Under the pieces are notes generated by a model. The model searched no databases. It was not told the origin of the DNA and was given only the letters and a program-made list of their open reading frames with translations. Position numbers and translations under genes: made by a program. Positions 46,263 through 56,728 of a DNA stretch of 64,000 bases are shown here, in pieces. Position 1 is the stretch's first letter. Each line of letters opens with the position of its first letter. The DNA is from Serripes groenlandicus (lineage: Eukaryota; Mollusca; Bivalvia; Cardiida; Cardiidae), in assembly GCA_031761405.1 (NCBI GenBank), contig JASEVX010000010.1:27022047-27086046 (forward strand), given 5' to 3'.

Positions 46263-46674
46263 ATTATATTCCTGTATCTTCGATCTCTTCTCTTTCTGAA
46301 AATACTAAGCTTATAAACGAAGCGGTTATTTTAGAAATATTCTAACGACAAGAAATCGTAGGAACTTTATGAATATGGCGCCAGGTTAATTATGTTGAGT
46401 AATACGTGTTTTTTACAACGTGACAGGTACTCCATCAAACGCTCTGTTAGTGACCAATCAAGTTAGTTCTTGATCTGCGCTATTGGCTTTTGCTCCAATG
46501 CACACCGAGTCCATTAGAATAAACACCAGCGGTTTTAGGACTCAAATAGATGGCCAACTGCGTGGCGGGGAACGTTATCGGTTATCGCTTCCCTTTTCAA
46601 ATAAGCATCCATTAAACAATATGACATCAATTAAATTATCATAAAAGCGCCTGTACGTATAAAAATCAGCCTTT
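46263..46674. other. Unassigned DNA
   Basis: Nothing recognised. Confidence 0.3.
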
Positions 46675-47060
46675 TTTCATCACTCGGTTTGCCTGCATAT
46701 GCACTGGACGACTTTTGAACACATTGTTGTAAATACTTATTCTTTTGCTACATTTGTTTTTAACTGTATCAATGATTTAAATTTAACTTCATGTGCAGTG
46801 ATATTCCATATATTTGCATGTATGCTTTTAAATGTCGTCTTCTGCGTACGTGTTGTATGTGTAAATAGCTCAATGTAAAACTAGATGAAAACCTTCCCCA
46901 CATACAACACATCTGCAGAAGACGACTTTGAAAGCATTGTGGGAAAATGTGTAACATTATTGAAAAGAGTTAAAAACATTGTGGCAATTGGTTATTAGGA
47001 GCGATGTTTCCCTTTGCCACAATGTTTTCCAAGAGTGTCTGTATATGGGAAAAGGGTAAA
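46675..47060. mobile_element. Two adjacent MITE family A remnants
   Basis: 46675-46865 (actggacgacttttgaacac, cgtcttctgcgtac) and 46890-47060 (ccccacatacaacacatctg, gtctgtatatgggaaaaggg). Confidence 0.5.
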
Positions 47061-47240
47061 TGGTAGTCATTACATATAGAACGAGGGATAAAGGCACATT
47101 GTGCCCATGAATACATACAGATTCGTCACCCCTGTCGATTTTTGGTTCGTAATTATTCCACGATGTGGCATCATCATTTAAAGTTACATTGATGGTTAAC
47201 GATGAGGGCTATAATTCTAGATTGTGTCAACAGTTACATC

Positions 47241-47376
47241 TAAGGCTAAATGTATATTACATGTACCGTAAATATAAACGGTCAGTGAAAGCTCGGGAGA
47301 GACTGTCGGTATGGACATACACGCCTGACACGTCAAAGTTCGAACCGACAACAAGGCCCCACCCGCCGAAAATGAC
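47241..47376 (+). repeat. Upstream copy of a ~130-bp promoter-proximal duplication
   Basis: Shares aligned blocks with 47611-47737: acatgtaccgtaaatataaa, a GCTCGGGAGAG/GGTCGGGAGAG block and accgacaacaaggccc. The two copies flank a family A MITE in the DNA just upstream of the TATA box. Confidence 0.7.
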
Positions 47377-47394
47377 AATTACATTTAACCCTTT

Positions 47395-47614
47395 CCCTCA
47401 TATAGACGCTTTCTGACGCCTTTGCAGCAGACGGCTTTTTGAAAACATAGTAACGAAAGAAGAAATTGCACAAAACGTGCAATTTCTCCTTTTGTCACAA
47501 TGTTTTCCACTTTTAGTCATAGGTTATCCATTCAATTATAGAGATTTTCCATTTTTTGACAAAATATGTTCAAAGTCGTCTGCTGCAGAATTGTCGTATG
47601 AGGGAAAGGGTTAA
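47395..47614. mobile_element. MITE family A, complete, in homeobox promoter region
   Basis: Flanked by TTAA on both sides (47395-47398, 47611-47614). The inverted ends are CCCTTTCCCTCATA and TATGAGGGAAAGGG. Subterminal CTGCAGCAGACG pairs with CGTCTGCTGCAG. The central hairpin is the GCAC/GTGC stem version (TTGCACAAAACGTGCAA). It has no coding capacity. Confidence 0.85.
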
Positions 47615-47737
47615 GGCTACATGTATAATACATGTACCGTAAATATAAACGGCCAGAGAAAGGTCGGGAGAGATGAACTTATACCCCTGACACGTTAATG
47701 TTCGCACCGACAACAAGGCCCCTCCGAAAACGATAGG
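47611..47737 (+). repeat. Downstream copy of the promoter-proximal duplication
   Basis: Second copy of the block at 47241-47376. Its first TTAA serves as the right target site of the family A MITE. It ends ~35 bp before the CCAAT motif, so it may carry promoter-proximal elements. Confidence 0.7.
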
Positions 47738-47772
47738 CGCGGCTCACATTTTTGATAATCCTCGATCCATTA

Positions 47773-47842
47773 CCAATCATCGCTCATGCATCTCAGAGGA
47801 TTCTGCTATAAAAAGGCGTCGTTTTGATTATTTTCGTTAGAC
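47773..47842 (+). promoter_or_regulatory. CCAAT and TATA-box promoter of the homeobox gene
   Basis: A TATA box (TATAAAAAGG, from 47807) lies ~206 bp before the first ATG, with a CCAAT motif at 47773-47777, about 30 bp further upstream. About 27-30 bp downstream is an initiator-like pyrimidine stretch (attttcgttaga, ~47830-47842). The spacing fits a focused RNA polymerase II start. The call is inferred from motif order and its position before exon 1. Confidence 0.55.
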
Positions 47843-48012
47843 ATAATTCCGGAAAAAGTGTGTTTGTATATCAATATTCAAATTTTCAAGCACAATTATT
47901 ATTAATATCATCTAAAACCAACCAAAATTAATTTAACCGATTACATATATAATATGTTTGTGTTCTGTGTTTGGATTTAGTAGACATGATACGTTGATAA
48001 CATACAAATTTG

Positions 48013-48126
48013 ATGATAAAAAAGAATAAAATGGAAGACAGTGTTTCTAGGAAAGACAGGGCGATCTTGATGCAACACGAAAAACGTTCGAGGGATTTGG
48101 TGGATATGGCCATGAAGTATTCTTGG
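48013..48126 (+). CDS. Homeobox gene coding exon 1
   Basis: It encodes 38 residues rich in charged amino acids ([15 protein letters not shown] near the start, [17 protein letters not shown] at the end), with no recognised domain. The donor is TGG|gtaggt at 48127, phase 0. Two in-frame ATGs exist (48013 and 48031), and the second has A at -3 and G at +4. The exon is AT-poor relative to its flanks. A family D MITE begins 45 bp beyond the donor. Confidence 0.75.
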
Positions 48127-51100
48127 GTAGGTGATTTTTGACGTTATAAAATAAGCAAGCATTAAAATTATTGAGCCGTTCCGTGAGAAAACCAACATAA
48201 CGGCCTCTTCGCAATGTATCGACACAGACCAGCTTGTGCAGTCCGCGCAGGCTAATCCGGGCCGACACATTCCGTCCCAGGGGGATAGAGGTATGGAGTA
48301 ATGATTCCTGAAACAGAAAATAACAGGAAGCGAAAAGTATATGTCCGGGTTAGCCTGCGCAGCTTGCTTAGACTGATCCGGGTCCACAAAGTTGTGGGAC
48401 GGCTTATATTACATTTTTCAGTTCACGTTTTCGTAATATGTGATGCGTAATGAGATATATCAAAATTCAAAAGGTTTTGTTTTAAAGCATTGGTACGCCT
48501 GCAGATAAAATAGAATAATATTTAGTATACCGATCATAAATAAGATTTGAAAATAGCGTGTATAATGCTTGAATACATATTAGAATAATATTTAGTATAC
48601 CGATCACAAATAAGATTTGAAAATAGCGTGCACAATGCTTGAATACATATTAGAATAATTTTTAGTATACCGATCACAAATAAGATTTGAAAATAGCGTG
48701 CACAATGCTTGAATACATATTAGAATAATTTTTAGTATACCGATCACAAATAAGATTTGAAAATAGCGTGCACAATGCTTGAATACATATTAGAATAATG
48801 TTTAGTATACCGATCATAAATAAGATTTGAAAATAGCGTGCACAATGCTTGAATACATATTAGAATAATTTTTAGTATACCGATCATAAATAAGATTTGA
48901 AAACAGCGTGCACAATGCTTGAATACATTTTAGAATAATGTTTAGTATACCGATCATAAATAAGATTTGAAAACAGCGTGCACAATGCTTGAATACATAT
49001 TTTCACCGGATCGTAGAAAGGAAACGGAATCCACTGTAGACCCATTTTAGGCGGAACAGTATCGAAAACTTTCCTGTGAAAAACATCATTGCCGTGGACT
49101 TTCGTTACTTTGTCAACTAGTGGGTTTATATACTAAATGGGTACTTGGTACGACTCTCGAATGTTCGGGATGAAAACTTTATTTTAGCTCTCTCCCTCGT
49201 GAAATCTGTTTCCGCGAAAAGGCATTGAACTCGAATAAAACCATGCTATTTAAGTTTGGAATTCAATTATTTACAAATAATTAATGAAGGTAAAACGATA
49301 CATATGCGATATTATTTTAATACCTTTATTTGTATGTTTAAACATCATCTTCATCATTAACATCATAACACTTAGTGTCATGATCTTCATCATCATCATC
49401 ACAATCATCTAGCTCTAGCTCTCTCCCTCGTGAAATCTGTTTCTGCGAAAAGGCATTGAATTCGAATACAACCTTTCATTTCAACACGCAATAAAAATAA
49501 CCCTATTCACGCACAAGCTTTGAATTAAATTATTTACAAAGAATTAATAAAGGTAAAACGATACATATGCAGATATTATTTTATTACTTTAATGTTTATG
49601 TTTAAACCTCATCCTCGTCATTAACATCATTACACTTAGTTTCATGATCTTCATCATCATCATCATCGTAGTCAGCAAATAAATATTATTTTAACATTAT
49701 CATGATTATAATGGTGATGATTATTTTCATTTTCATTATTATTACTTTTATAATTATTATGATTATTCATTTCCTTATAATCATCATCATCTTCTTCAAC
49801 ATCATCATCGTCATTATCATCACCATCATTATCTTCATCATCATCAACATTATCATCATCAGCTTAGTCAGCACGATATATATTATTTTAACATAATAAT
49901 GATTATGATTACTATCATTATGATTATTATAATCGTTATAATTATTATTATTATTATTATAATCATCAATTCATCAACATCATCAGCAGCCGTTTTCTAA
50001 TATATTGTTTTCAATTTCAGAACCAGTTCATCCTTTCAAACGCATTGTGTTCTCAGCACGAATGTTATTCATCCCCAGATCACATTATATACCCGGATTT
50101 GTAAGTAGTATTTCTTAATTAGTTTTAGTGAGATTTTACGCCATTTCAACGATATATCAGTTATATATCGCGTAGACAGGCCACTTATACAAGATCCCTG
50201 GATGACAAATCAGTACTAGGTTATGAAATATGTCTCGAAACATAGGCATTATACCATGCCCGTCACTCGTAGGTATCAGTCCCGGGACGTCCTGTTCCAA
50301 AACTTAAACACCGGCTCAGCCAACCCTTCTTACCAATGACTGTCAGTTTCCCCGGAACTAAAAACATTCTCTTAAACAAAATCACTATTTGTTTGAATGC
50401 GCATATTTCAACAATTCGGGGAAAAACTTATACCTGGAAATGTAGAAAAAACAATCTTCTAAGTTTCGATTCACCCATGAATGAGAATGAACAAAAAGAT
50501 CTATTTAAATGTTGTAAGTTCATAAATATCATTTTAAGATATTCAACAATTACCGGGCCATTAACCCTATTCTTTTTCATCCTCTCTCCTTTCTCTTAAT
50601 TGTTTTTCTTTGCCTATTAACTGCTCTATATTCTGGTTTCTTTTTGTTTACATTTTGTTATTTAATGTGCCTCTTGTCACATTAGTATGTATGTGCTGAG
50701 TGAAAAATAAACTTGTAAACTAAACTAGTTGCATTAAAACAAAATTGCTTGGAGTAATAATGCAAAAAATATCCTTGAAATTGGCGTTTAACTAAAAACA
50801 ATCAATCAACCAATTAATTCAGATGTAGACGATTTCATAAAACACTGCAGCAAACGGGTTTTGACAGTGAGCAACTTTTCCTTCGATCACACAACGCTTT
50901 CTACTATGTATCAAAAGTATAGATGATGCACTTAACTTGTGTTATATTTCTTTTTTGTTTCAATAAGAATACTCTAAAATAACACGCAAATGGTTTATCA
51001 AACATGGTAGATTGTGATTATGAAATAATATAAACAAATGAAAAGCTACTAGAAAAGGAGAGATTGAAATATTCTAGTAATACTGACATTATTATTTGAG

Positions 51101-54100
51101 TCGTCCCGCGAGAAAACCAACAGTGTAAAGTATCGACGCGGATAAGCCTAAGCATGCCGCGCTGGCTAACCCGGACAGACCATTTTCACCTAATGTGTAT
51201 TTTCTGTTTCAGGAATCATTACTCTATACTTCTATCCCACTGAGACAGAATGTATCGTCCCGGATTAGCCCGCGCAGGCTAATCCGGGTCGATACATAAC
51301 GCAGACGCCATCATCGTGATCATGGAATGGATCATTTCATTTTAAGAGACGGATTCAAGACGATTTAAATGCTAACGCTTAACTAGGTCTTCTTTCGAGA
51401 TTTTGTTTCTTTTTTTATACCTAATAACCTATACAAAAAACATTCATATGAATAACCCCACTAAGATATACTGTGCGATACATTGTATGCTGTCAGCTGA
51501 TGGCACTGACTATGATCAGATTGCACTAACGTTAAGTTTGATCTTAAAAAGCGTTATTTAAAGCGAAATATATACAGTTGGTGGCAGAGTATTATGAGAA
51601 GCCAATCGATCAATACTCGACAACTCGGCCAATCATTATTTTAACTGTAACTTAACCGTTCGTTTTGGTGTTTTTACCTTTTATTCTTAAGTCTCTACGC
51701 ACACAAACAGAATAGTTAGTCTGAACATTCAAAAGTCGGTTAATTTTGACAAACAATGTATTTATTTCGAATCCTCTCTATGTAAATAACTATATATTTG
51801 TATGTATTTACAAATTGAATTGAATTGAATTCAAAAAATAAAATGCGTACTGACCTGTAATCAGCTTGCTTAGAGTCGACATTTTTGTCGGAATTATGAC
51901 CCTTTCATGCATAACAAACCGTTTTAATGGTCGGACTATTTCTAAGCAGCTACTGGCTTTAAACTTTATGGGACGTGTCATTATGGTTAAAACAGCTTAT
52001 TCGGAGAGTCCGATTTTCTTGTCTCTGAGTCGAGATTAGGATCGGGAACAAGCGCATGTTTACCCTTTCACATGAACATGATTTAAATATTGAGATATTT
52101 TTTTATAAAAAATATTTTCAACTCTTATCAATAATTAATTATACTTTCATAATAAGCTAGTTTTTTTTTATATTTTACTAATCTGTTTTCAAGGTCGTCT
52201 GCTGCAGATGTGTTGCATGTAGGAATGTTTAGCTATTTCGTTCGTTGGCTTTCTCCCAAATCCATTACACACTTTCTTTTCCTTTCGTGAGCCAACACTG
52301 TGCCACTCTAATATGTCGAGTATTCTCTATTCTCAGGATGTGACATAGTCATTTCCGTCTTCTCAGTTTTGAGTAAGGGGCTCGTCAGATCCAATTGCTA
52401 TAGTAGGCGAATTCCGAAGACACTCATCGATCCATTACTGAACACCATTTCGGGTTCAGAGAGATGTCTTGACATTCGTAGATTGTATATAATGTCAATG
52501 AAAGCACATGCATCTGTGGAATACTTGCTTAAAATCGATTTACTGATTCAAGAGTATCCATCTCTAAAGTATCGTACCGCAAAATAGTCCGTCACCAAAA
52601 AAACAAAATGCAGTAATTTTGTGGGATATCAACCGGAAAATGGATTTGATTTGATATAAGTTAAGTAATAGAAAGATCTCCAAATAAATTTGCTTTTAAA
52701 ATATATGAATTACAAAATTGAAAATTAAAATATATTTCTACGTTTTCAAAATCTAATTCACGCGTAAAGTTCATGGGTGATTCCTAAATATTGTAAATGG
52801 AGTGGAGTAAAAACAGCTTCTCGGTTCCGACTCAAAAACATATTCAAATAATCGAGTCCTTTGATGAAATATATACCAAACGATAATCAAATTATTGAAA
52901 TGATAAGTAAATAAATAGTTGACAAAATGTAACATATACGGTACATGTGTTATTTAGCCAAGGCGTTGCAGAGGTGTGCGCTTGGCACCCGGGAGACCAG
53001 GGTTCGATTCCCGGTCAAGGCAAGTGGATTTTTTAACATACAAAAATATATTATAATTATCTTTCTCATTTTCGTCTCATAAATTTCTCATACCAATAGT
53101 TCAATTCAATTCAATTCAATTTATTTCATTCTGACTTGAGCATATCTGCTCCTCGACAATTCACATGTATAATACATACGTTACAAAATAGGAGAAAATA
53201 TATATAAAAAAAAAATCACAAAAAATAAAGAAGAGGATATAGAGAAAAAAAAAATGAGAGAAAATGACCCCCGCCCCGCCCCCTCCCCCCTCCCCCGGTA
53301 AATTAGCAGAAGAGACTATTTGGCCAAATAATCGTGCAAACGTCATTTGACACCTCTGCAACCAACTCCTTCAAAATGTTGCGATTTAAAATAAATTCAA
53401 AAGCATTGCATTTAAGTGTTCACCTAGCTTTGTGAAACATTACTAGAATTTTTTTAGTTTGTTTGTATGATGTTTTACGTCGCTAGTAACACTATTTTAG
53501 TAGAAGCCGTAGAGAAAATGTAGATTACACTGGATTTTATTTTTGTTTTGTTATTAGAATTGCACTCTCAATATATTTCTCGTTGCTAGGCAGATACATT
53601 CATTATATTTTGAGAAATGACATGTTCATGTGTTAATTGCATACAAAGCGAGAGCTGTCGGAGGACAGCATGCTCGACTATTCCACCGCTTATTTGATTA
53701 CTGAGATAATGGACTCTTATGTAGTTGCATGCTAAACATTAACCACAATGTCTTAAAGGGTGATAATGTGCATTATATGCAAGATATAGTTATTTAACTT
53801 GATTATTTTCATAGGTGTGATGGTTGGGAAGGGTTGTATAACGTTTCAATGGAATGCATCAAGTACTTACTAAGATATGGACTCTAAATGTAGTTGCACG
53901 CAAACCTTTAACCATAGGGCAACAATTTGCACCATATGCAACTAGTTCAAAGTTGCAAAAATAGTGTTATTTTCGTTAAAGGTCAAAGTGACCTTGACCT
54001 TTGACCTTATGATCCCATGACCTGTTTGAGTCAAGTGCTGATCATGACCATTACCAAACTAAGTTTCAGGGTCATAGGCCTAAGCAATCAGTAGTTTTAA

Positions 54101-55963
54101 AGCCAGGAATGTTTCTGTATTGAAGGTCAAAGTGAACTTGACATTTGACCTATTGACTCCAAACTCTCTAGGCATCACCAACTTGCTATGATGTATGTCC
54201 ATAGGCCTAGGCGTATGTAAGTTATAAGGGTAAATGCTAGCTTTCACAAAACCTTTAACCATTAACTGTTTCTTTACAGAAAGGTCACAGTGACCTTGAC
54301 CTTTAACGTAGTAACTCCACACTCTCTACGCAAAACCAACTTGAAGATCACAGGCTTAAGTGTATGTTAGTTATAAGGGTAAATGCTAGCTTGCACGAAA
54401 ACTTTAACCATGAACTATTTCCATATAAAGGTCACAGCGACCTTGACCTTTCACCGACTGACTTCAACGTTTTTAAGCATCACCAACTTGCTATGAAGAA
54501 TGTCCATACAACGTTTAAAAACCATAGGCCTAGGCGTATGTTACTTATAAGGGTAAATGCTAGCTTGCACAAACACTTTAACCATGAACTGTTTCTATAT
54601 AGAAAGTTACAGTGACCTTGTACATTGACCGCATGATTCCAACGTTTCTAGGCATCACCAACTTGCTGTAAAGAATGTCCATACAAAGTTTGAAGACCAT
54701 AGGCCTAGGAGTATGTTAGTTATAAGGGTAAATGCTAGCTTGCACAAACACTTTAACCATGAACTGTTTAACTGTTTCTATATAGAAAGTTACAGTGACA
54801 TTGACCTTTGACCTAATGACTCCAAACTGTGTTGGCATCACCAACTTGCTATAAAGTATGTCCATACCGAGTTTGAAGATCATTGGCTTAGGCATATGTT
54901 ATAAGGGTAAATGCTAGCTTGCACAAACACTTTAACCAACGGCGACGCCGACGCCGGGGTGACTACAATAGCTCCCCTTATTCTTCGAATAGTCGAGCTT
55001 AAAAACGGCTTAAATCCACTGTAAACCAGTAGGTGTGATAAACAGGAACTACCAATATAGCAGATACGCATTAAAAAGGGAAGTAGTTTGTGTCAAATTT
55101 TAGTATAACGGTAGACCCCCATACTGTCTGTACAGTATTCCTATATTATTTAATATAATTATGAACTTACAAAGTGCTATTGTAAAGTGTTCTTGTTAGA
55201 CCTTTGGGATCGGTCAATCCATGTCCAAATGTAATCTGCAGTTAGCACATTGCGTTCAGCACTTTCAGTGCTTTGATTTAATGTATAAACATCTGCCGTT
55301 TCAGCTCTCTCCTGACTGCTTCATATTCTACTTGTATATATTTATGTTCATGTGAAGGAATGTTAATCACTTTCATCAATAATTTCAGCAGTCGTATGTA
55401 TAATCACAGAAAGTTTACAAGTTGTACAAGATGTATTTACTCTCTTCACATTTACATGTGTTTAGAGAATTATGTATGTTTGTATACATACATATAAATG
55501 TCAACAGACAATACAGTACAGAACGAGGCTGCATAGTGGGGGCATTTTGAGAAAAAACTTCCCCTTTTCCCATCTACATCAAATCTGCAGCAGATGGCAA
55601 CAGTGTTGACAAAATAAGATTATTGCAATATTAGAAATTTGCTACACTTTTAATTAAATTCGCCTGCAGTTGATCCGTTAAAATGCGTCTGCATTTGAGA
55701 AAAAGTTAAGACAGAATTACATTTTATTTTTCAGTTTACCAATCTATGCCCAAGCAGACAGCGAGCACGTTAAGCGCATTCAGCAGAAAGACAACACAAG
55801 CGCTCTGAAACTTTGGCTTCTCCAACACAAGAAAACCCCGTATCCGTCAAAAGCCGAGAAAATCATGTTGGCGATCCTTGCAAAAATGACCATGACCCAA
55901 GTTTCCACGTGGTTCGCGAACGCCAGACGTAGACTGAAGAAGGATTATCCCGATATAGATTAA
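48013..55963 (+). CDS. TALE-class, Iroquois-like homeobox gene, three coding exons (join 48013-48126, 50021-50100, 55735-55963)
   Basis: The product is a 140-residue putative DNA-binding transcription factor that would act in the nucleus. Joining the three exons at GT..AG borders gives one open frame: exon 1 ends in phase 0, exon 2 is 80 nt, and the split codon TT|T is completed by exon 3. The homeodomain is residues ~74-136. It carries the TALE three-residue loop extension (PYP, 100-102), helix 3 [11 protein letters not shown] (124-134), W124 (position 48), A126 (position 50), N127 (position 51) and R129 (position 53). Ala at position 50 and the RRRLKK run are typical of Iroquois/Mohawk proteins rather than PBX, MEIS or TGIF. 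The protein ends four residues after the homeodomain, so there is no Iro box. The N-terminal half is not recognised. It could be a divergent Irx or one of the lineage-expanded spiralian TALE genes. An in-frame stop (TAA 47998) precedes the first ATG. ATG 48031 has the better start context (AAAATGG) and would give 134 residues. Confidence 0.85.
48172..48406. mobile_element. MITE family D in homeobox intron 1
   Basis: Starts gagccgttccgtgagaaaac and ends with the inverted tgtgggacggct. The inner part carries GTCCGCGCAGGCTAATCCGG and its partner GTCCGGGTTAGCCTGCGCAG, the mark of this family. Confidence 0.75.
48511..49000 (+). repeat. 70-bp tandem array, 7 copies, in homeobox intron 1
   Basis: The unit begins agaataatatttagtatacc and ends gaatacatat. 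Successive units start every 70 bp, with only a few substitutions (tttag/gtttag, tataat/cacaat), so the array is young. No coding role seen. Confidence 0.9.
49186..49680 (+). repeat. Tandem duplication (~230-260 bp) with ATC-rich tails in intron 1
   Basis: Two copies start agctctctccctcgtgaaat (near 49186 and 49420). Each ends in a (TCA)n stretch after tcatgatcttcatcatcatc. A further AT/ATC-rich low-complexity tract follows to 49990. Confidence 0.8.
50021..50100 (+). CDS. Homeobox gene coding exon 2
   Basis: An 80-nt exon bounded by tttcaatttcag and gtaagtag, both close to consensus. A TTCTAAT branch-point-like motif lies ~25 bp upstream. It starts in phase 0 and leaves two bases for the split Phe codon. 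It encodes 26 residues (from [10 protein letters not shown] to HIIYPD) with no known domain. It continues the frame of exon 1 and enters exon 3 in the homeodomain frame, which is the main reason for accepting it. Confidence 0.75.
50123..50320 (-). mobile_element. SINE family C, degraded, 20 bp inside intron 2
   Basis: On the minus strand it shows the shared tail (ttttacgccatttcaac, ttatatatcgcg reversed) and a degraded gggatcttg/ctagtactga body. The tRNA-like head is poor. It starts ~20 bp downstream of the exon 2 donor. Confidence 0.6.
50330..50725 (+). other. Probable retroelement 3' remnant in intron 2
   Basis: An 87-codon frame at 50336-50599 (ending SPFS) matches nothing I recognise. 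It is followed by a T-rich region and a polyadenylation-like end (gtgaaaaataaacttgtaaa). The layout resembles the 3' end of a non-LTR element, but no enzyme motif is visible. Confidence 0.3.
50726..51097. other. Intronic AT-rich DNA with MITE A remnant
   Basis: 50820-50960 has gcagcaaacg and an acaacgctttctac piece like a decayed family A MITE. Nothing else seen. Confidence 0.4.
51098..51334. mobile_element. MITE family D in homeobox intron 2
   Basis: Left end gagtcgtcccgcgagaaaac is clear; the right end (catcgtgatcatggaatgga) is decayed. Internal taagcatgccg..gctaacccgg and cggattagcccgcgcaggct are present. Confidence 0.7.
51740..51850 (+). mobile_element. Retroelement 3' tail with (TTGAA)n
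   Basis: ctctatgtaaataactatat leads into attgaattgaattgaattc and an A-rich end, the form of a LINE/SINE tail. No ORF. Confidence 0.4.
52060..52235. mobile_element. MITE family A remnant in intron 2
   Basis: The right end aaggtcgtctgctgcagatg with gttgcatgtaggaatg is recognisable; the left half is lost in AT-rich DNA. Confidence 0.5.
52236..52952. other. Intronic DNA, nothing recognised
   Basis: A 72-codon frame at 52369-52587 has no recognised motif, no flanking splice consensus and ordinary codon content. I do not call it a gene. Confidence 0.4.
52953..53022 (+). pseudogene. tRNA-like sequence (degraded tRNA or lone SINE head)
   Basis: GCCAAGGCGTTGCAGAGGTG then a good B box (GGGTTCGATTCCC) and tcaaggca end. 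The T-arm folds with one mismatch. The acceptor arms (GCCAAGG/TCAAGGC) have two A-A mismatches, so a working tRNA is unlikely. No SINE body follows. Confidence 0.45.
53098..53300 (-). mobile_element. Retroelement 3' end, minus strand, with (CAATT)n
   Basis: caattcaattcaattcaatt (plus strand) marks the tail, followed by an A/G-rich stretch ending in a C-rich run (ccccgccccgccccctcccc). Fits an inverted LINE 3' end. No coding region left. Confidence 0.4.
53645..55001. mobile_element. Pearl-like non-autonomous element with ~170-bp core repeats, in intron 2
   Basis: The ends are complementary: GCTCGACTATTC near 53672 pairs with GAATAGTCGAGC near 54987. The left end also has a small hairpin (GCTGTCGGAGGACAGC). 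The core at ~53990-54930 repeats a unit containing ggtcacagtgaccttgacct, ggcatcaccaacttgct and ataagggtaaatgctagct. The right end has gacgccgacgccggggtgac. It resembles bivalve pearl elements. Confidence 0.65.
55555..55709. mobile_element. Short MITE family A copy ending 25 bp before exon 3 acceptor
   Basis: tccccttttcccatctac, then atctgcagcagatgg, and at the right gcctgcagttgatcc and gagaaaaagttaa. The middle is deleted. Its TTAA end (55706-55709) lies directly before the polypyrimidine tract of exon 3. Confidence 0.55.
55735..55963 (+). CDS. Homeobox gene terminal exon 3 (homeodomain)
   Basis: The acceptor is ttatttttcag at 55724-55734, followed by 229 nt ending in TAA 55961-55963. The exon carries the whole homeodomain: arm, helix 1 ([11 protein letters not shown]), PYP loop, helix 2 ([12 protein letters not shown]) and helix 3 ([16 protein letters not shown]), then the acidic tail DYPDID. 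Codon use is free of stops and GC is visibly higher than in the flanking AT-rich DNA. The last ~70 nt are repeated downstream in decayed form. Confidence 0.9.
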
Positions 55964-56158
55964 ATAACTTCTTACTCATGAAACCACGTGAATTTTATTT
56001 TAAATGATATTGACCCAAGCTTTCACGTGATTCGCGAACACCAGATGGAGACTGAAGAAGGATTATCTCGATATAGATTAAATAATTTCTTCATCATGAA
56101 ACCACGTGATTTTATTTTAAATGACTTTGACCCAAAATATTCATGTGCTTCACGTACT
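55893..56158 (+). repeat. Tandem duplication of the helix-3/stop segment of exon 3
   Basis: Unit of 117-118 bp: copy 1 from 55893 (coding, includes the stop), copy 2 from 56011, partial copy 3 from 56128. Copy 2 keeps ttcgcgaac, agactgaagaaggattat and gatatagattaa. The codon equivalent to the invariant homeodomain Trp is TGA at 56028-56030 (TGG at 55910-55912 in copy 1). It lies after the real stop, so it is expected to be 3' UTR or downstream DNA. Confidence 0.85.
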
Positions 56159-56489
56159 TGAGGACCAGCCAGATGTAGAATAATTTTGCGTCTAACGTCG
56201 AAAGAAAACCTGTTTTATTTAATTTACGTGGCACTAGAAACACACAATATAAATATATATATAATTATAAAAGAATACGATAGAAATCTGGCCGTATTCT
56301 TTCTGCGCCGTTCCCTCTACTTACCATATGAAACTGTAATTAGGGATGAAAACGCTAAACATTAGATGATAAGATTTATATTTTGTTCTTGAATAACTTA
56401 TATTTTATTCAATTTGTCAATAATTCAAATCACTAACAACTAAATTTTGTGATTCGAATGCCAGTGGACAACTAATTTATGTGATCGTC

Positions 56490-56728
56490 TTCGTCTGTAA
56501 CAATTGCGGTAACTATTGGTTGTTTAGTGTGTTTGTATCGTCTGTAATAATTGCGTTAAATACTGGTTGTTTAGTGTGTTTGTATCGTCTGTAACAATTG
56601 CGTTAAATACTGGTTGTTTAGTGTGTTTGTATCGTCTGTAACAATTGCGTTAAATACTGGTTGTTTAGTGTGTTTGTATCGTCTGTAACAATTGCGTTAA
56701 ATACAGGTTGTTTAGTGTGTTTGTATCT
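56490..56728 (+). repeat. 47-bp tandem array, ~5 copies
   Basis: The unit contains ggttgtttagtgtgtttgta, tcgtctgtaacaattgcg and ttaaatact, repeated every 47 bp with rare changes. It lies ~0.5 kb beyond the homeobox stop codon. Confidence 0.9.

Noticed and set aside
47977..48387. 136-codon minus-strand frame over homeobox exon 1
   Set aside because: Antisense shadow spanning exon 1 and a MITE D; the plus-strand exon has matching splice phases and the homeodomain frame.
49702..49896. 64-codon Ile-rich frame
   Set aside because: Lies on an ATC/ATT low-complexity tract in the homeobox intron.
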